The translations under genes and the position numbers were made by a program. Below, one piece after another: positions 51,053 through 60,454 of a stretch of 64,000 bases of DNA. This DNA is from Planctomycetota bacterium (GTDB lineage: Bacteria > Planctomycetota > Phycisphaerae > SM23-33): NCBI GenBank assembly GCA_009908915.1, contig JAAAOJ010000003.1:1-64000 (forward strand). Reading direction: 5' to 3'. Every line of letters starts with the position of its first letter. The first letter of the stretch is position 1. Below the pieces are notes generated by a model. It made no database searches. It saw nothing but the letters and a program-made list of their open reading frames with translations, and was not told the DNA's origin.

Positions 51053-53374
51053 TTACTCGCTGTCGGGCTCGCCGCCGGGTCGGCCCAGAGCGGCGTCGAT
51101 GGCATCCTGCCGCGTCTGTTCTAGGTTCAGCCTCAGCTCCACGCGGTCGCGGTCAAGGCCCAGCACGTATTTCAGCATGCCCGGAAGATGGGCCTCCATG
51201 ACATCCATATAGCGGTCGAACTTGTATGCCTGCGGTGAGGCCAGGAACGGCTTGAGCTTTCGCTGGTAGGCCTGCAGGGCGGTCTGTTCCCGCAGCACGC
51301 GGGCCCAGCTGGTCGCTTCGGCCTCGGCGATCAGCGTGGCCGGCTCGCCTTCGAGACGGTCGAAGAGCTTCTGCACGTCCTCTTCGGCGCCCTCGATCTT
51401 TGCCTGCAGGTCCGCCTCGGCGGGCTTGGCCTTGGCGGCCTGGAGGTTCTTCAGGAATCGCTGATAGCCTTCCCACAGATGGATCTGCGCCCGGAGGTCA
51501 ACATCGGTGCGTCCCAGCAGTCGCTCGCGTCGGATTTCCTTGCTCAGGGCGTCCACCTGTTGATTGGCCTCCCGAATGGCCTCACTGGCCGAAAGCGCGT
51601 AGGCGACCTCGTTGCCGCGCTGCCTGGCCAGGCGGCCAAACACCTCCCCGCGCCGCAGGGCCAGGTAAAGCTGCATGGCCTCGCCCGGGTTGCCGGACAC
51701 CTCGGCCAGGATGCGGCTGGCGTCGGCTTCGGCTTCGTAGCGTTGCTCGTCCTGCGCCCGTTCGGCCTGGAGGACCTTCTCGAACTCGGGCGTGACCTCC
51801 GCCGGCGGATGGGCCGAGACAATGCCCACCCACGTGATGTTCACGCCGAGATCCGCCCCCTCCGGGCCGACCCGCTTCTGGATGAGTTCCTTGAGTCGCT
51901 CGGCGGCTTTCTCGCGTCCAGTAGTCATGATCGCATCGGGGCGGTCCTCCTCGCCGGACAGCGGCTCCTGCAAAGTGGCGCGGGCACAATACTTGGTCAT
52001 CTCCTGCTCGGCGATGGACTGGAGCAACTCCGGCGTGTCGGTCGTGCTGTAGCCGAACTTGTACGGATGGTTCACCTGGTAATGGATCAGCACGACCAGC
52101 TTGATGATATTGACGGCCGTCGCGGCGGAATCGGTCTGCTCATCCCGATCCATCCCGCTCCGCGGCGGGCTGCCGATCAGAAAGTCCTTCTCCAGCTCAC
52201 CGCCCAGGCCGTGCTCCTGCGACCACAGCAGCAGGTACTCGCCTTCCCGGGTGTGCGGGACCTGCGAGGCGTCGGCCTCGTCCTTGGGCTGCAGACCGAG
52301 GCGAATCTCGTGAATGTTGCCGGTGTCGAACCGCTCGGCGGTGTCGATCGGCCAGGGCAGCTTCACCCGCAGGCCGGGCTTGAGCGTCTCGGTCCCGGCG
52401 AGCTTGCCGAAGCGTTTGACCACGTACTCCTCGCCCTCGTCTACGACGACGATACTGCTCATCAGCAGCATGACGATCACGCCGAAGAAGATCAGCGGCA
52501 CGAACGCCTTGGCCACCAACTCGTAGAACCACGTCCGCGAGACCTCGAAGCCGAACTGGTAGTTCAGCGTCTCGGCGATGGAATGGCCGACGCGGCCGGG
52601 CTCGGCGACGAGATTGAACAGCCGGCTGTCGTACGGCGGGCGATGTTCCTGGCCGGGCATGTGCGGGCGATAGAGATCGAGGACGAAGTTGATGACCAGC
52701 TCGGCGGCGAAGACCAGTTGGATGATCGGCAGCACCCAGGCGACGACGCGGTCAATAACGGCGGAGCCTTGACTCGCGGCGATCAACCCCACGCACAGGG
52801 CCGCGACGTAGATGGCCGAGACAAGCATGTAGCTGCCCGTCGCCCGCAGCAGGCGCCACTCGCCCACCTTGGCCATGCCCACGCTGTACTGGCTGAACAG
52901 GAAGGCGGCGAAGCCCACCAGCACCAGGAACGCCCCGCCCATCAGGCCGTTGGTCATTGCCTCGGAGGTCAACGGCGACTCGCCCAGCCAGCCCAGCATC
53001 AGCCACGCCATCGCCGCGTGATATCCCGCGAACACCAGCGTAAAGCCGCGCACGATCCACGTCTCGATAAAGGCCGCCCGTCGAGCCGCCGGACGCGATT
53101 CCAGATCGTTCTGGCCCTCGAAGATCGAGGTCTGCTGCCCGGCCGTTGCGGCGATTTCCTCCAGCTCGAGCGCTTCCTGTCGCTCGAGCTGCCTCGCATA
53201 GAACAGCAGCGCCGTCAGCAGCCACAGCCACACGCCGCCGACCGGCAGCCACAGACCCGCGAGCACGGCCCGCGAACCCGTCGCCCGCGAGACGATCAGC
53301 ATGACCACGACCACGACGGTCTGCAGGGCCGCGCCGATCAACGCAATATTCTTGCCACGTTGTTGGTTTTCCAT
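51053..53374 (-). CDS. Polytopic SPFH-domain protein
   Basis: 773 residues from MENQQRGKN (GAGGCA upstream). About six membrane helices fill the N-terminal 230 residues, then a seventh (VPLIFFGVIVMLLMSSIVVV) starts an HflK-like SPFH domain (DEGEEYVVKRFGKLAG). A coiled coil follows (about 540-740). A normal HflK has one membrane helix, so this multi-helix front part is unusual. The three SPFH genes in a row (this one, HflC-like, HflK-like) suggest a mixed assembly. Confidence 0.82.
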   Translation of the reverse strand: MENQQRGKNIALIGAALQTVVVVVMLIVSRATGSRAVLAGLWLPVGGVWLWLLTALLFYARQLERQEALELEEIAATAGQQTSIFEGQNDLESRPAARRAAFIETWIVRGFTLVFAGYHAAMAWLMLGWLGESPLTSEAMTNGLMGGAFLVLVGFAAFLFSQYSVGMAKVGEWRLLRATGSYMLVSAIYVAALCVGLIAASQGSAVIDRVVAWVLPIIQLVFAAELVINFVLDLYRPHMPGQEHRPPYDSRLFNLVAEPGRVGHSIAETLNYQFGFEVSRTWFYELVAKAFVPLIFFGVIVMLLMSSIVVVDEGEEYVVKRFGKLAGTETLKPGLRVKLPWPIDTAERFDTGNIHEIRLGLQPKDEADASQVPHTREGEYLLLWSQEHGLGGELEKDFLIGSPPRSGMDRDEQTDSAATAVNIIKLVVLIHYQVNHPYKFGYSTTDTPELLQSIAEQEMTKYCARATLQEPLSGEEDRPDAIMTTGREKAAERLKELIQKRVGPEGADLGVNITWVGIVSAHPPAEVTPEFEKVLQAERAQDEQRYEAEADASRILAEVSGNPGEAMQLYLALRRGEVFGRLARQRGNEVAYALSASEAIREANQQVDALSKEIRRERLLGRTDVDLRAQIHLWEGYQRFLKNLQAAKAKPAEADLQAKIEGAEEDVQKLFDRLEGEPATLIAEAEATSWARVLREQTALQAYQRKLKPFLASPQAYKFDRYMDVMEAHLPGMLKYVLGLDRDRVELRLNLEQTRQDAIDAALGRPGGEPDSE

Positions 53375-53777
53375 TGTTCTGCCTCGACTCTTACGTATAA
53401 CGGACGCCTCGCCCATTGTCTTCATCTTACGCGTGTGACGACCGTCTCGCCCGGTGCCTGATGTCTCCGGCCCGCGCTGCCTTTGGGAGAGGTGGCCAGT
53501 CTTCGAGCCGGTGAGGGTCTTCACCACGTCCCAGAACCGGCGTCTCTAACCTGCTACGCAGGCCATCTCTCCCAGAGAGAGAAAGGTCCCGGAAGGAACT
53601 CGCACGATCTGCCGCTCCCAATGACGCCCGACGCCTCACGCGCGCACCAGCTTGTCTCGCGCAGCGCGGGATACTAGAATCCATGGTCGTTCCCATGAAC
53701 CGCAGGCCGCCTCGCGGCGTATCAGCAGCAGCGCACCGTGATGCATCGCCGACGCCCCAGCCCAGGAGACTGGCCGC
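53375..53777. other. Divergent intergenic region with REP-like hairpins
   Basis: It separates the SPFH gene and the ABC-2 permease gene. The middle (about 53480-53600) has degenerate copies of the CTCTCCC/GGGAGAG hairpin repeat (TTTGGGAGAGGTGGCCAG and CCATCTCTCCCAGAGAG). TACGTATAACGG at 53392 recurs at 55286. No gene was found. Confidence 0.5.
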
Positions 53778-55211
53778 ATGATCAAATTCTGGCCCATCGC
53801 CCGTAATACCTTCGTCCAGACCGTCCGCCAACCCATCTACGGCGTGCTGGTGTTCGTGGCCTTCGTGGCGCTGGTGCTGACCGTGCCGCTGGCCGGCTGG
53901 ACCATGGGCACGAGCTATACCGAGACCGACCAGAAGATGCTCGAGAACATCGGCCTGGCCACGCTGCTGTGGAGCGGCATGGTCGTGGCGGTGTTCAGCG
54001 CCTGGTCGGCCCTGTCGCGGGAGATCGAGGACCGCACGGCCCTGACGGTCATCTCCAAGCCGGTCGCACGGTCGCTTTTCGTGCTGGGCAAGTTCGCGGG
54101 CGTCGCCGCGGCGGTCGCCCTGGCGTACTACCTCTGCAGCGTGGTGTTCCTCATGACCATCCGCCACGGTGTGGTCTCCAACGCCTCCACGCCAATCAAC
54201 TGGCCGGTGATCGTCTTCGGCTGCCTGGCCTTTGCCCTGGCGATCCTGGCGGCGGGGTTCGGCAATTTCGCCTTCGGCTGGTCGTTCATTTCCGCAGCCA
54301 TCGTCGCCCTGGCGGTGCTGCTGACGGCGGCGTTGGGCGCCATGAGTTTTTTCACGCACGACTGGCATCTCGTGGAGGCCGGCGCATCGTTCGGCCCGCG
54401 CGGCACGAGCGGGCAACTCGGCACGGGGATGTACCTGATGTTCCTGTGCGTGCTGCTGCTGACGGCGGTGGCCCTGGCGGCCAGTGCCCGCCTCGGCCCG
54501 ATCATGACGCTGCTGGTGGCCCTGGGCGTGTGGTTCCTGGGCTCGCAGGTGCCGGCCATTCGCGACCAGCTCAACGCGGCCCTGGCCCGCGGCGAGGACA
54601 TCCTCGCCACGCGCGGGCTGCTGGCCGTCCTGCCGGACCTGACACTGTTCTACCCGCTCGACGCCATCGCCCGCGAGTGGACCATCCCCCTGTGGATGGT
54701 CGGCGTGACCACTCTCTACGCACTGGCCTACATCGGCGCGGTGCTGCTGGCGGCCATCGGCATCTTCCAGGGCCGACCCGTCGCCGCGAGCGGTTCGGGC
54801 GGTTCCCTGCCCGGCGCGGTGGCGCTGGTCAGCGGCCTGGGGCGACTGGCGGCCATCGCCAATGTCATTGCCGCCACGGTCCTGCTGACACAGCCAGCCA
54901 CGTACAGCCTCTACGGGCTGATGGGCACGGGCGTTCTGCTGGTCGCCGGCCTGAGCGGATACTGGGTCTTCAGCGCCTTCGGCCGCGGAGCCACCTGGGC
55001 GTGGTGGACCGTGACGGTCCTGGCCGGTCTTCTCGCCGTGGGCGGCGTGACCGTGATTGTCCTGGCCGTCAATCGCGACGAGGCGGCCCTGCTGGCCGGC
55101 CGCCGGGCCCAGGCGATCCTCGCGACGATCGTTTCGATCGCCCTGCTTGCCGCCGTCATGTTGCCCAAATCCCGTCGTCATTTTTCTCTCAGCGCGTCCT
55201 CAGCCACATAG
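53778..55211 (+). CDS. ABC-2 type transporter permease
   Basis: 477 residues with about eleven membrane helices (for example VFVAFVALVLTVPLAGW, GLATLLWSGMVVAVFSAW, GVAAAVALAYYLCSVVFL). REIEDRTALTVISKPVARSLFVLGKF is the ABC-2 coupling segment and is much like the one in the minus-strand permease. There is no ATPase in the same direction; the one at 47259-48455 may serve both. It is divergent from the SPFH run. Confidence 0.83.
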   Translation: MIKFWPIARNTFVQTVRQPIYGVLVFVAFVALVLTVPLAGWTMGTSYTETDQKMLENIGLATLLWSGMVVAVFSAWSALSREIEDRTALTVISKPVARSLFVLGKFAGVAAAVALAYYLCSVVFLMTIRHGVVSNASTPINWPVIVFGCLAFALAILAAGFGNFAFGWSFISAAIVALAVLLTAALGAMSFFTHDWHLVEAGASFGPRGTSGQLGTGMYLMFLCVLLLTAVALAASARLGPIMTLLVALGVWFLGSQVPAIRDQLNAALARGEDILATRGLLAVLPDLTLFYPLDAIAREWTIPLWMVGVTTLYALAYIGAVLLAAIGIFQGRPVAASGSGGSLPGAVALVSGLGRLAAIANVIAATVLLTQPATYSLYGLMGTGVLLVAGLSGYWVFSAFGRGATWAWWTVTVLAGLLAVGGVTVIVLAVNRDEAALLAGRRAQAILATIVSIALLAAVMLPKSRRHFSLSASSAT

Positions 55212-55250
55212 CGGCTCGTGCCTATGACGGGCGTTTCGCCCGCACTCGAT

Positions 55251-55272
55251 GGTGCGTAACACGTGACGCACC
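55251..55272. repeat. Palindromic repeat GGTGCGTAAC, copy 4
   Basis: A near-perfect palindrome (arms GGTGCGTAAC / GTGACGCACC), followed by CTACCAGTCTT. Two other palindromes lie just after it: GAGCAACGAGTTGCTC (55326-55341) and GGTCGACGCCGGCGTCGACC (55358-55377). Together they sit between convergent genes and may act as terminators for both. Confidence 0.8.
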
Positions 55273-55419
55273 CTACCAGTCTTGACGTATAACGGTCGTC
55301 TCGCCCGTCGTCGGACGTGACCCGCGAGCAACGAGTTGCTCGCTCTCTACCGTTTAGCGGTCGACGCCGGCGTCGACCCTCTTCTCTTAGCTCTGACCTA
55401 TGACCTCTGGCCCTTCTTC

Positions 55420-57423
55420 TCACGCCGTCGCAGCGACGCGCTCGACCTTGGCCCGCGGAGCGGCGTCTTCTTCGCCTTCGCCGGCATGGAGGTCTTCGCC
55501 GAGTCGCACGAGGCGGGCGCTGTTGAAGATCACGAACGTCGCGCCGAGGGCGTGGAGGACGGCCCCCCAAATCGGCGTCAGCCAGCCCATGCCGGCCAGC
55601 GTCATGAAGGCGATGATAAACAGCAGCCCGAACAGCAGGTTCTGATGGATTACGCGGCTGGTCTGCTTGCTGAGGTAGATCAGGAACGGCAGGCGTTTCA
55701 GGTCCGTGTTCATCAGGGCGATGTTGGCGGAGTTGATGGCCACGTCGCTGCCGGCAGCACCCATGGCGATGGACAGGTCACCGGCGGCCAGGGCCGGCGC
55801 GTCGTTCACGCCGTCACCGACAACCGCGACGCTGTGGCCCTGGGACCGCATCTGGGCAACCAGGTCCAGTTTGTCCTTCGGCAGGGCTTCGGCCTGGACC
55901 TCCGTACAGCCCATCTCGCGGGCCACGCGGCGGGCGACGCTCCAGCGGTCGCCGGTGATCATGGCGATCTCGCGGATGCCCAAATCGTGCAGTCGCTGCA
56001 TGGCCTCGCGAGCCTCCTTGCGGGTACGGTCCTCGAGACCGACCCAGCCCAGCAGCTTGCCGTCACGGACCACGTACAGCGTGCTGAGACCCTCCGGCTC
56101 GGCGTATTTCTCCTCGTCCATCGCGGCAAAGTCCACCCCCTGCTCGGCCAGCCACGTCCGCCGGCCCAGCATGATCCTGCTGCCGTCGACGGTCGCGCGA
56201 ACGCCCAGGCCGGAGACCTCCTCGAAGTCCGTCGGGTCGGTCAGTGTAACCTTGGCCTTGCGGGCAACCGCCACGATCGCCCGGGCGACCGGGTGACGGC
56301 TGCGCTCCTCGGCCGAGGCGGCCGCGGCCAGCAGGTCGGCACCGTCGACCTCGCCGGCGGGCATGATGCGCGTCACGCTCAGCTCGCCTGTGGTCAGCGT
56401 GCCGGTTTTGTCAAAGACGAAGGCCGAGAGATCCTTGGCCACTTCCAGCATCGAGACATCCTTTATGAGAATGCCGAGCCGGGCGGCACAGCTCAGGGCG
56501 GCGACCATGGCGGTCGGCACGGCCAGCACCAGCGCACACGGGCAGGCGACGACCAGCATCGTCACGGCTACGCTCGGCGAGCGCGTAAACAGGAAGACAG
56601 CCGCGGCGATCATCAGGATCGTTGGCGTGTAGAAGCCGGCATAGCGATCGACCAGCCGCATGATGGGATGGCGCGTTTCCTCGGCCTGCAAAATAAGCTT
56701 CTTGACGCGGCCGAGCGTGGTGTCCTCACCAGCGCGGCTGACCTTGACGTCCACGGCGCCGGTTTCGTTGTTGGTTCCGCTGAAGACCTCGTCGCCTTCG
56801 CCCTTGTCGACCGGCAGCGATTCGCCGGTGACGTTGGCCTCGTTGATCGACGTCTGGCCGGAGACGATCACGCCGTCGGCAGGGATGTTCTCGCCCGGGC
56901 GGATGCGGACAACGTCGCCCTCGCTCAACTCGCGCGGGTCGACCTCCGCCTCGCCGTCGTCGGTCAGTCGCATGGCCTTTTTCGGCGCCAGCTGCAGGAG
57001 GCTCTCGATGCTCGCGCGGGCGCCCAGGGCCGTGCGCGTCTCGATAAGGTTCGCCAGCAGCAGGAAGAAGGCCACCACGCCGGCGGCCTTGTAGTCCAGG
57101 GCCGCGATGGCCGCAATGACCGCCAGGGCGACCAGTTCGTCCATGTGCGTATGGCCGCACAGCAGGCACCGGGCGGCGTGAGCGATGATTGGAATGCCCA
57201 GCAGCAGCGCGCCGGCCAGGGCCAGCGTATCGCTGTACCAGTTGCGGCCCTGCATGTTGACCATGTCGCTGAAGATCCAGTCGGACAGGTAGCTCAGCAG
57301 CACGAGAACGCCGCCGGCGAGAATGCCGATGATCAGGACGGTGGCGCGGCCGGTCTGGCCCTCCGCCGTATGGTCGTGGATGTGTGTGTCGTGTTCCTTG
57401 AGCCCGAGGACGTCATGCGCCAT
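55420..57423 (-). CDS. Heavy-metal transporting P1B-type ATPase
   Basis: 667 residues from MAHDVLGLKE, with AGGAG upstream. A His-rich start (HDTHIHDHT) may bind metal; there is no HMA domain. The metal-gate motif is ACPCAL (about residue 295), the phosphorylated Asp338 is in DKTGTLTTG, the nucleotide-domain motif is RSRHPVARAI, and the hinge is GDGVNDAPAL. The last helix has LHALGATFVIFNSARLV, so a His stands where ZntA-type pumps have Asp. The metal (Cu, Zn, Cd or Co) cannot be fixed from this. No metal-responsive regulator is next to it. Confidence 0.92.
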   Translation of the reverse strand: MAHDVLGLKEHDTHIHDHTAEGQTGRATVLIIGILAGGVLVLLSYLSDWIFSDMVNMQGRNWYSDTLALAGALLLGIPIIAHAARCLLCGHTHMDELVALAVIAAIAALDYKAAGVVAFFLLLANLIETRTALGARASIESLLQLAPKKAMRLTDDGEAEVDPRELSEGDVVRIRPGENIPADGVIVSGQTSINEANVTGESLPVDKGEGDEVFSGTNNETGAVDVKVSRAGEDTTLGRVKKLILQAEETRHPIMRLVDRYAGFYTPTILMIAAAVFLFTRSPSVAVTMLVVACPCALVLAVPTAMVAALSCAARLGILIKDVSMLEVAKDLSAFVFDKTGTLTTGELSVTRIMPAGEVDGADLLAAAASAEERSRHPVARAIVAVARKAKVTLTDPTDFEEVSGLGVRATVDGSRIMLGRRTWLAEQGVDFAAMDEEKYAEPEGLSTLYVVRDGKLLGWVGLEDRTRKEAREAMQRLHDLGIREIAMITGDRWSVARRVAREMGCTEVQAEALPKDKLDLVAQMRSQGHSVAVVGDGVNDAPALAAGDLSIAMGAAGSDVAINSANIALMNTDLKRLPFLIYLSKQTSRVIHQNLLFGLLFIIAFMTLAGMGWLTPIWGAVLHALGATFVIFNSARLVRLGEDLHAGEGEEDAAPRAKVERVAATA

Positions 57424-57786
57424 GCTCTTCTCCTGTAGTCGCTTGCGCGCCGGGCGGGGCCGATGCGCTGACTGTCGGCAGTCCGATACCTTACCTGCTG
57501 CTACGGGCGGGCCCGCGGGGCGGTTCGCGAAATTCCCGCGATAAAATAATGTCAGCCGATGCAGGACGGTCGATGGTACGCACCCACCGCCCCCGTCAAG
57601 CAAGCACCCGTTGGCCCCACGCGACCATGCGCTTTTGGACGGTCTCGGCGGGCGGCCCGCATCGTCCGAAATGTCTCTCCCTGTCAAGGATGGGTCTGCA
57701 TGGAATGGCGGCGACTTGACTCGCATGCGAGCCTTCCGCTTGACCCGCCGCGGCGGGCGAACTACGATGGTGTGTGGATATTCCGC
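57424..57786. other. Divergent region between the metal ATPase and mcsA
   Basis: It holds the promoter of mcsA (57740-57768) and the ribosome site of the ATPase gene. An AT-rich patch near 57541-57552 (ATAAAATAATG) may be part of a promoter but no good -35 was found. No gene was found. Confidence 0.5.
57740..57768 (+). promoter_or_regulatory. Promoter of mcsA-mcsB
   Basis: TTGACC (57740-57745), a 17-base spacer and TACGAT (57763-57768). Transcription would begin near 57775, which puts the mcsA start at 57787 and rules out the longer frame. CtsR-type operators were not recognised. Confidence 0.55.
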
Positions 57787-58278
57787 ATGAAACAGAAATG
57801 CGACAAATGTGACAAGCCCGCCACGATCCACCTAACGGAGATCGTCAGCGGCAAGAAGATCGAGAAACACCTCTGCGAGGACTGCGCGTCCGAGGAGGGC
57901 ATCACGGTCAAGGCCAACGTCCCCATCAGCCAACTGCTGGAGGATTTCGTCCTGCAGACCAGCTCGACCGAGCCGGCCCAACCGGAGCTGGAGTGCGAGG
58001 TCTGCGGCATGACATTCACCGAGTTCCGCGAGCACGGGCAGCTCGGCTGCCCGAACGACTATGACGCCTTTGACACGGTGCTCACGCCGATGCTCGCCCG
58101 CGCCCAGGACGGCGCCAGCCAGCACGTCGGCAAGGTACCCCAGCACGCGGGGACGGCCCAGCAGCGACAGACCGAAATCCTGCGCCTGCGGGCGGAGCTG
58201 CGCGAGGCTATCGCCGCCGAACACTACGAACAGGCCGCCGACCTTCGCGACCGTATCAAGCAGTTGGAGCAGCAATGA
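57787..58278 (+). CDS. mcsA: McsA, zinc-finger activator of the arginine kinase
   Basis: 163 residues from MKQKCDKCDKPATIHLTEI. Two zinc-binding pairs are seen in the first half (CDKC ... CEDC) and another in the middle (CEVC ... a Cys at LGC), as in McsA. The C terminus is a UVR motif (ILRLRAELREAIAAEHYEQA, then ADLRDRIKQL). McsA binds and activates McsB. Its stop overlaps the mcsB start (ATGA). Confidence 0.92.
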   Translation: MKQKCDKCDKPATIHLTEIVSGKKIEKHLCEDCASEEGITVKANVPISQLLEDFVLQTSSTEPAQPELECEVCGMTFTEFREHGQLGCPNDYDAFDTVLTPMLARAQDGASQHVGKVPQHAGTAQQRQTEILRLRAELREAIAAEHYEQAADLRDRIKQLEQQ

Positions 58279-59330
58279 CCCTTGCCAATCTCACACGCCA
58301 TGCGGGCGAATGGCTTCGCGGGGCCGGCCCGATGCACGACGTCGTGATCTCCTCGCGCGTTCGCCTGGCGCGGAACCTGGCGGGCATGCCTTTCCTCTCG
58401 CGATGCAACGACACACAGAAGCAGGAAATCCTCGATCGCCTGAAGGGCGAGATCCTCCAGGCCGGCGTGGCGCCGAAGGTCTTCTACGTCGACGTCGATG
58501 CCGCCAGCGACCTCGACCAGGCCCTGCTCGTCGAACGACACCTGATCTCCCACCCCCTCGTACAGGCCGACCACCCCCGAGGCGTGGCCATCAGCGAGAA
58601 CGAAACCGCCGCCATCATGGTCAACGAGGAAGACCACCTGCGGCTGCAGGTCCTGCGCAGTGCGCTGCAGCTCAACGAGGCCTTCGAGGAGATCAACCGC
58701 ATCGACGACCTACTTGAACAGCGGGTGGACTTCGCCTTCTCCAGCCGGTTCGGTTACCTGACAGCCTGCCCGACAAACGTCGGCACGGGCCTGCGCGTCA
58801 GCGTCATGCTGCACCTGCCGGCCCTGAAGCTCAGCGGCGAGATCGACCGCGCTTTCCGTGCGGCCCGTGACATGCGGTTGGCCATCCGGGGCCTCTACGG
58901 CGAGGGCACCGAGGCGATGGGCGACTTCTTCCAAGTGTCCAACCAGGTCACGCTCGGCCGCAGTGAACAGCAGATCGTCGACGACTTCGTCAACGACATC
59001 GTGCCGCACTTTCTGCAGTACGAGCGTCGCGCCCGCGAGGAACTGCTCAAGAACAACCGCACTGAAATCGACGACAAGGTCTTCCGGGCCGCTGCCGTCC
59101 TGCGGGCCGCGCGGCGCATCAGTTCGGAAGAAACGCTGTACCTGCTAAGCCTGGCCCGGCTGGGCGTGAACCTCGAACGGATCCGGGACATCGAGCTGAA
59201 AACGCTCAACGAACTGTTCCTGCTGACCCTGCCGGCCCACCTGCAGAAAATACACGGCCGCTCGCTCGACGCCCCGAGACGCGCCGAGGTCCGTGCCGAG
59301 TTCATCCGCCGACGCCTTGGCGGCGAGTAA
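58275..59330 (+). CDS. mcsB: Protein-arginine kinase McsB
   Basis: 351 residues, full length. It phosphorylates arginines in proteins and so marks them for the ClpCP protease in Firmicutes. Seen are the phosphagen-kinase phosphate-binding SSRVRLARNLAGMPF, the substrate-loop region CPTNVGTGLRVSVMLHLPAL with the catalytic Cys equivalent, and the C-terminal RRAEVRAEFIRRRLG end. CtsR and ClpC, its usual neighbours, are absent from the window. Confidence 0.95.
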   Translation: MTLANLTRHAGEWLRGAGPMHDVVISSRVRLARNLAGMPFLSRCNDTQKQEILDRLKGEILQAGVAPKVFYVDVDAASDLDQALLVERHLISHPLVQADHPRGVAISENETAAIMVNEEDHLRLQVLRSALQLNEAFEEINRIDDLLEQRVDFAFSSRFGYLTACPTNVGTGLRVSVMLHLPALKLSGEIDRAFRAARDMRLAIRGLYGEGTEAMGDFFQVSNQVTLGRSEQQIVDDFVNDIVPHFLQYERRAREELLKNNRTEIDDKVFRAAAVLRAARRISSEETLYLLSLARLGVNLERIRDIELKTLNELFLLTLPAHLQKIHGRSLDAPRRAEVRAEFIRRRLGGE

Positions 59331-59608
59331 GATTGGTCACCACCAAGTTGCAGAGGACGCGGAAAGAGCATGATCCAAGTGACAGGCGTTCCAAAAGCTT
59401 TGCGGGTGGTCGTTCGTTCGGCCCGCCACGTGTTGCCGCGGCGGCCCGTACGGGACACCGCGCACGCTTCTGCCCAAGAACAAGTCACAGGCAACGCGCG
59501 CATCCACACACGTAGCGCGTGGCGGCTGCCGTGCATGCGGGCCGTGCCATCCCATGCCTCTGCGATCTCCGCGTCTCTGCGGTGTGCTCTTTCCGGAAAG
59601 GATTCCGC
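59331..59608. other. Intergenic stretch before the TIM-barrel gene
   Basis: No gene is supported. GCCCGTACGGGACACCGCGC near 59449 recurs inverted near 38962. The rest is plain. Confidence 0.4.
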
Positions 59609-60454
59609 ATGACGCTGCAGTTGGGAACCGTCGCCCCGGTGGGCTTTGACGATTTCGCCGAGCCAGCCTGGCTGGAATGCATGAAACAACTCGGTTGCAC
59701 GACCGCTCAGGCCTATCGCAGCCGCACCGGCAATGACGCCCGCCACGACGGGGCCGTCACCACGCAGCAGATGCGGGACTGCATCGCCGCAGCCGGGCTG
59801 AGTTGCGATTCGCTGCACGGCTTCTACGGCAACGATATCGACCCGGCCAGCCCAGACGAAGCCGCCCGCCGCCAAGCCGTGCATATACTCGCCCGCGAGG
59901 GCGAAGTGGCCCTGGACCTCGGCGGCCCGCTTGTCGTGGTCCACTGCAGCGGCATCTACGACGAGACGCCCGCCCGGGTGAATCTCGACACCCGGCGCGA
60001 CCAGCTCCGCACGAGCATCGACGAACTCGCCCACCACGGTCAGGACATCGGCGTGACCTACGCTTTCGAGAACCTGCCGCCCTACCACGCCATCGGCTCG
60101 GACGTCGCGGAGTTGCGGCAGATGCTCGACGCAGCCGACCATCCGAATGTCGGCATGTGTTTCGACGTTGCCCACGCCCACCTCGCCGGCGACCCCGTTG
60201 CCGCCATCGACGCCGCCGGCGATAAAATCTGCTACATGCACGTCTGCGACAACCACGGCCAGGCCGACGAACACCTCATGCCGTCGCTGGGAAGCATCCC
60301 CTGGGATCGGGTGGCCGACGGTATCGCCGCCAGCGGCTACGGGGGCGTGATGATGATCGAGATCTTCCACTCGCTCGACGAACTGCGGCGCATGATCGAC
60401 GACGGCATGGCCGAGACGCTCGCCGCCTTCCTGCGACGCGCAAAGGGCGAGTGA
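59609..60454 (+). CDS. Sugar-phosphate isomerase/epimerase-like TIM barrel protein
   Basis: 281 residues from MTLQLGTVAPV, with GGAAAGGA upstream. The fold is that of xylose-isomerase-like/AP-endonuclease-2 barrels. Metal ligands are in the usual strand ends: Glu in TYAFENLPPY, Asp/His in CFDVAHAH, His in MHVCDNHG, Glu in MIEIFHS. Members work on inositols, ketoses or DNA; a sugar role is the more likely one here but is not proven. Confidence 0.83.
   Translation: MTLQLGTVAPVGFDDFAEPAWLECMKQLGCTTAQAYRSRTGNDARHDGAVTTQQMRDCIAAAGLSCDSLHGFYGNDIDPASPDEAARRQAVHILAREGEVALDLGGPLVVVHCSGIYDETPARVNLDTRRDQLRTSIDELAHHGQDIGVTYAFENLPPYHAIGSDVAELRQMLDAADHPNVGMCFDVAHAHLAGDPVAAIDAAGDKICYMHVCDNHGQADEHLMPSLGSIPWDRVADGIAASGYGGVMMIEIFHSLDELRRMIDDGMAETLAAFLRRAKGE

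Noticed and set aside
47250..51212. 1320-codon open frame on the plus strand
   Set aside because: It runs antisense across the ABC ATPase and two SPFH genes, all with clear motifs and ribosome sites. Its translation is low-complexity.
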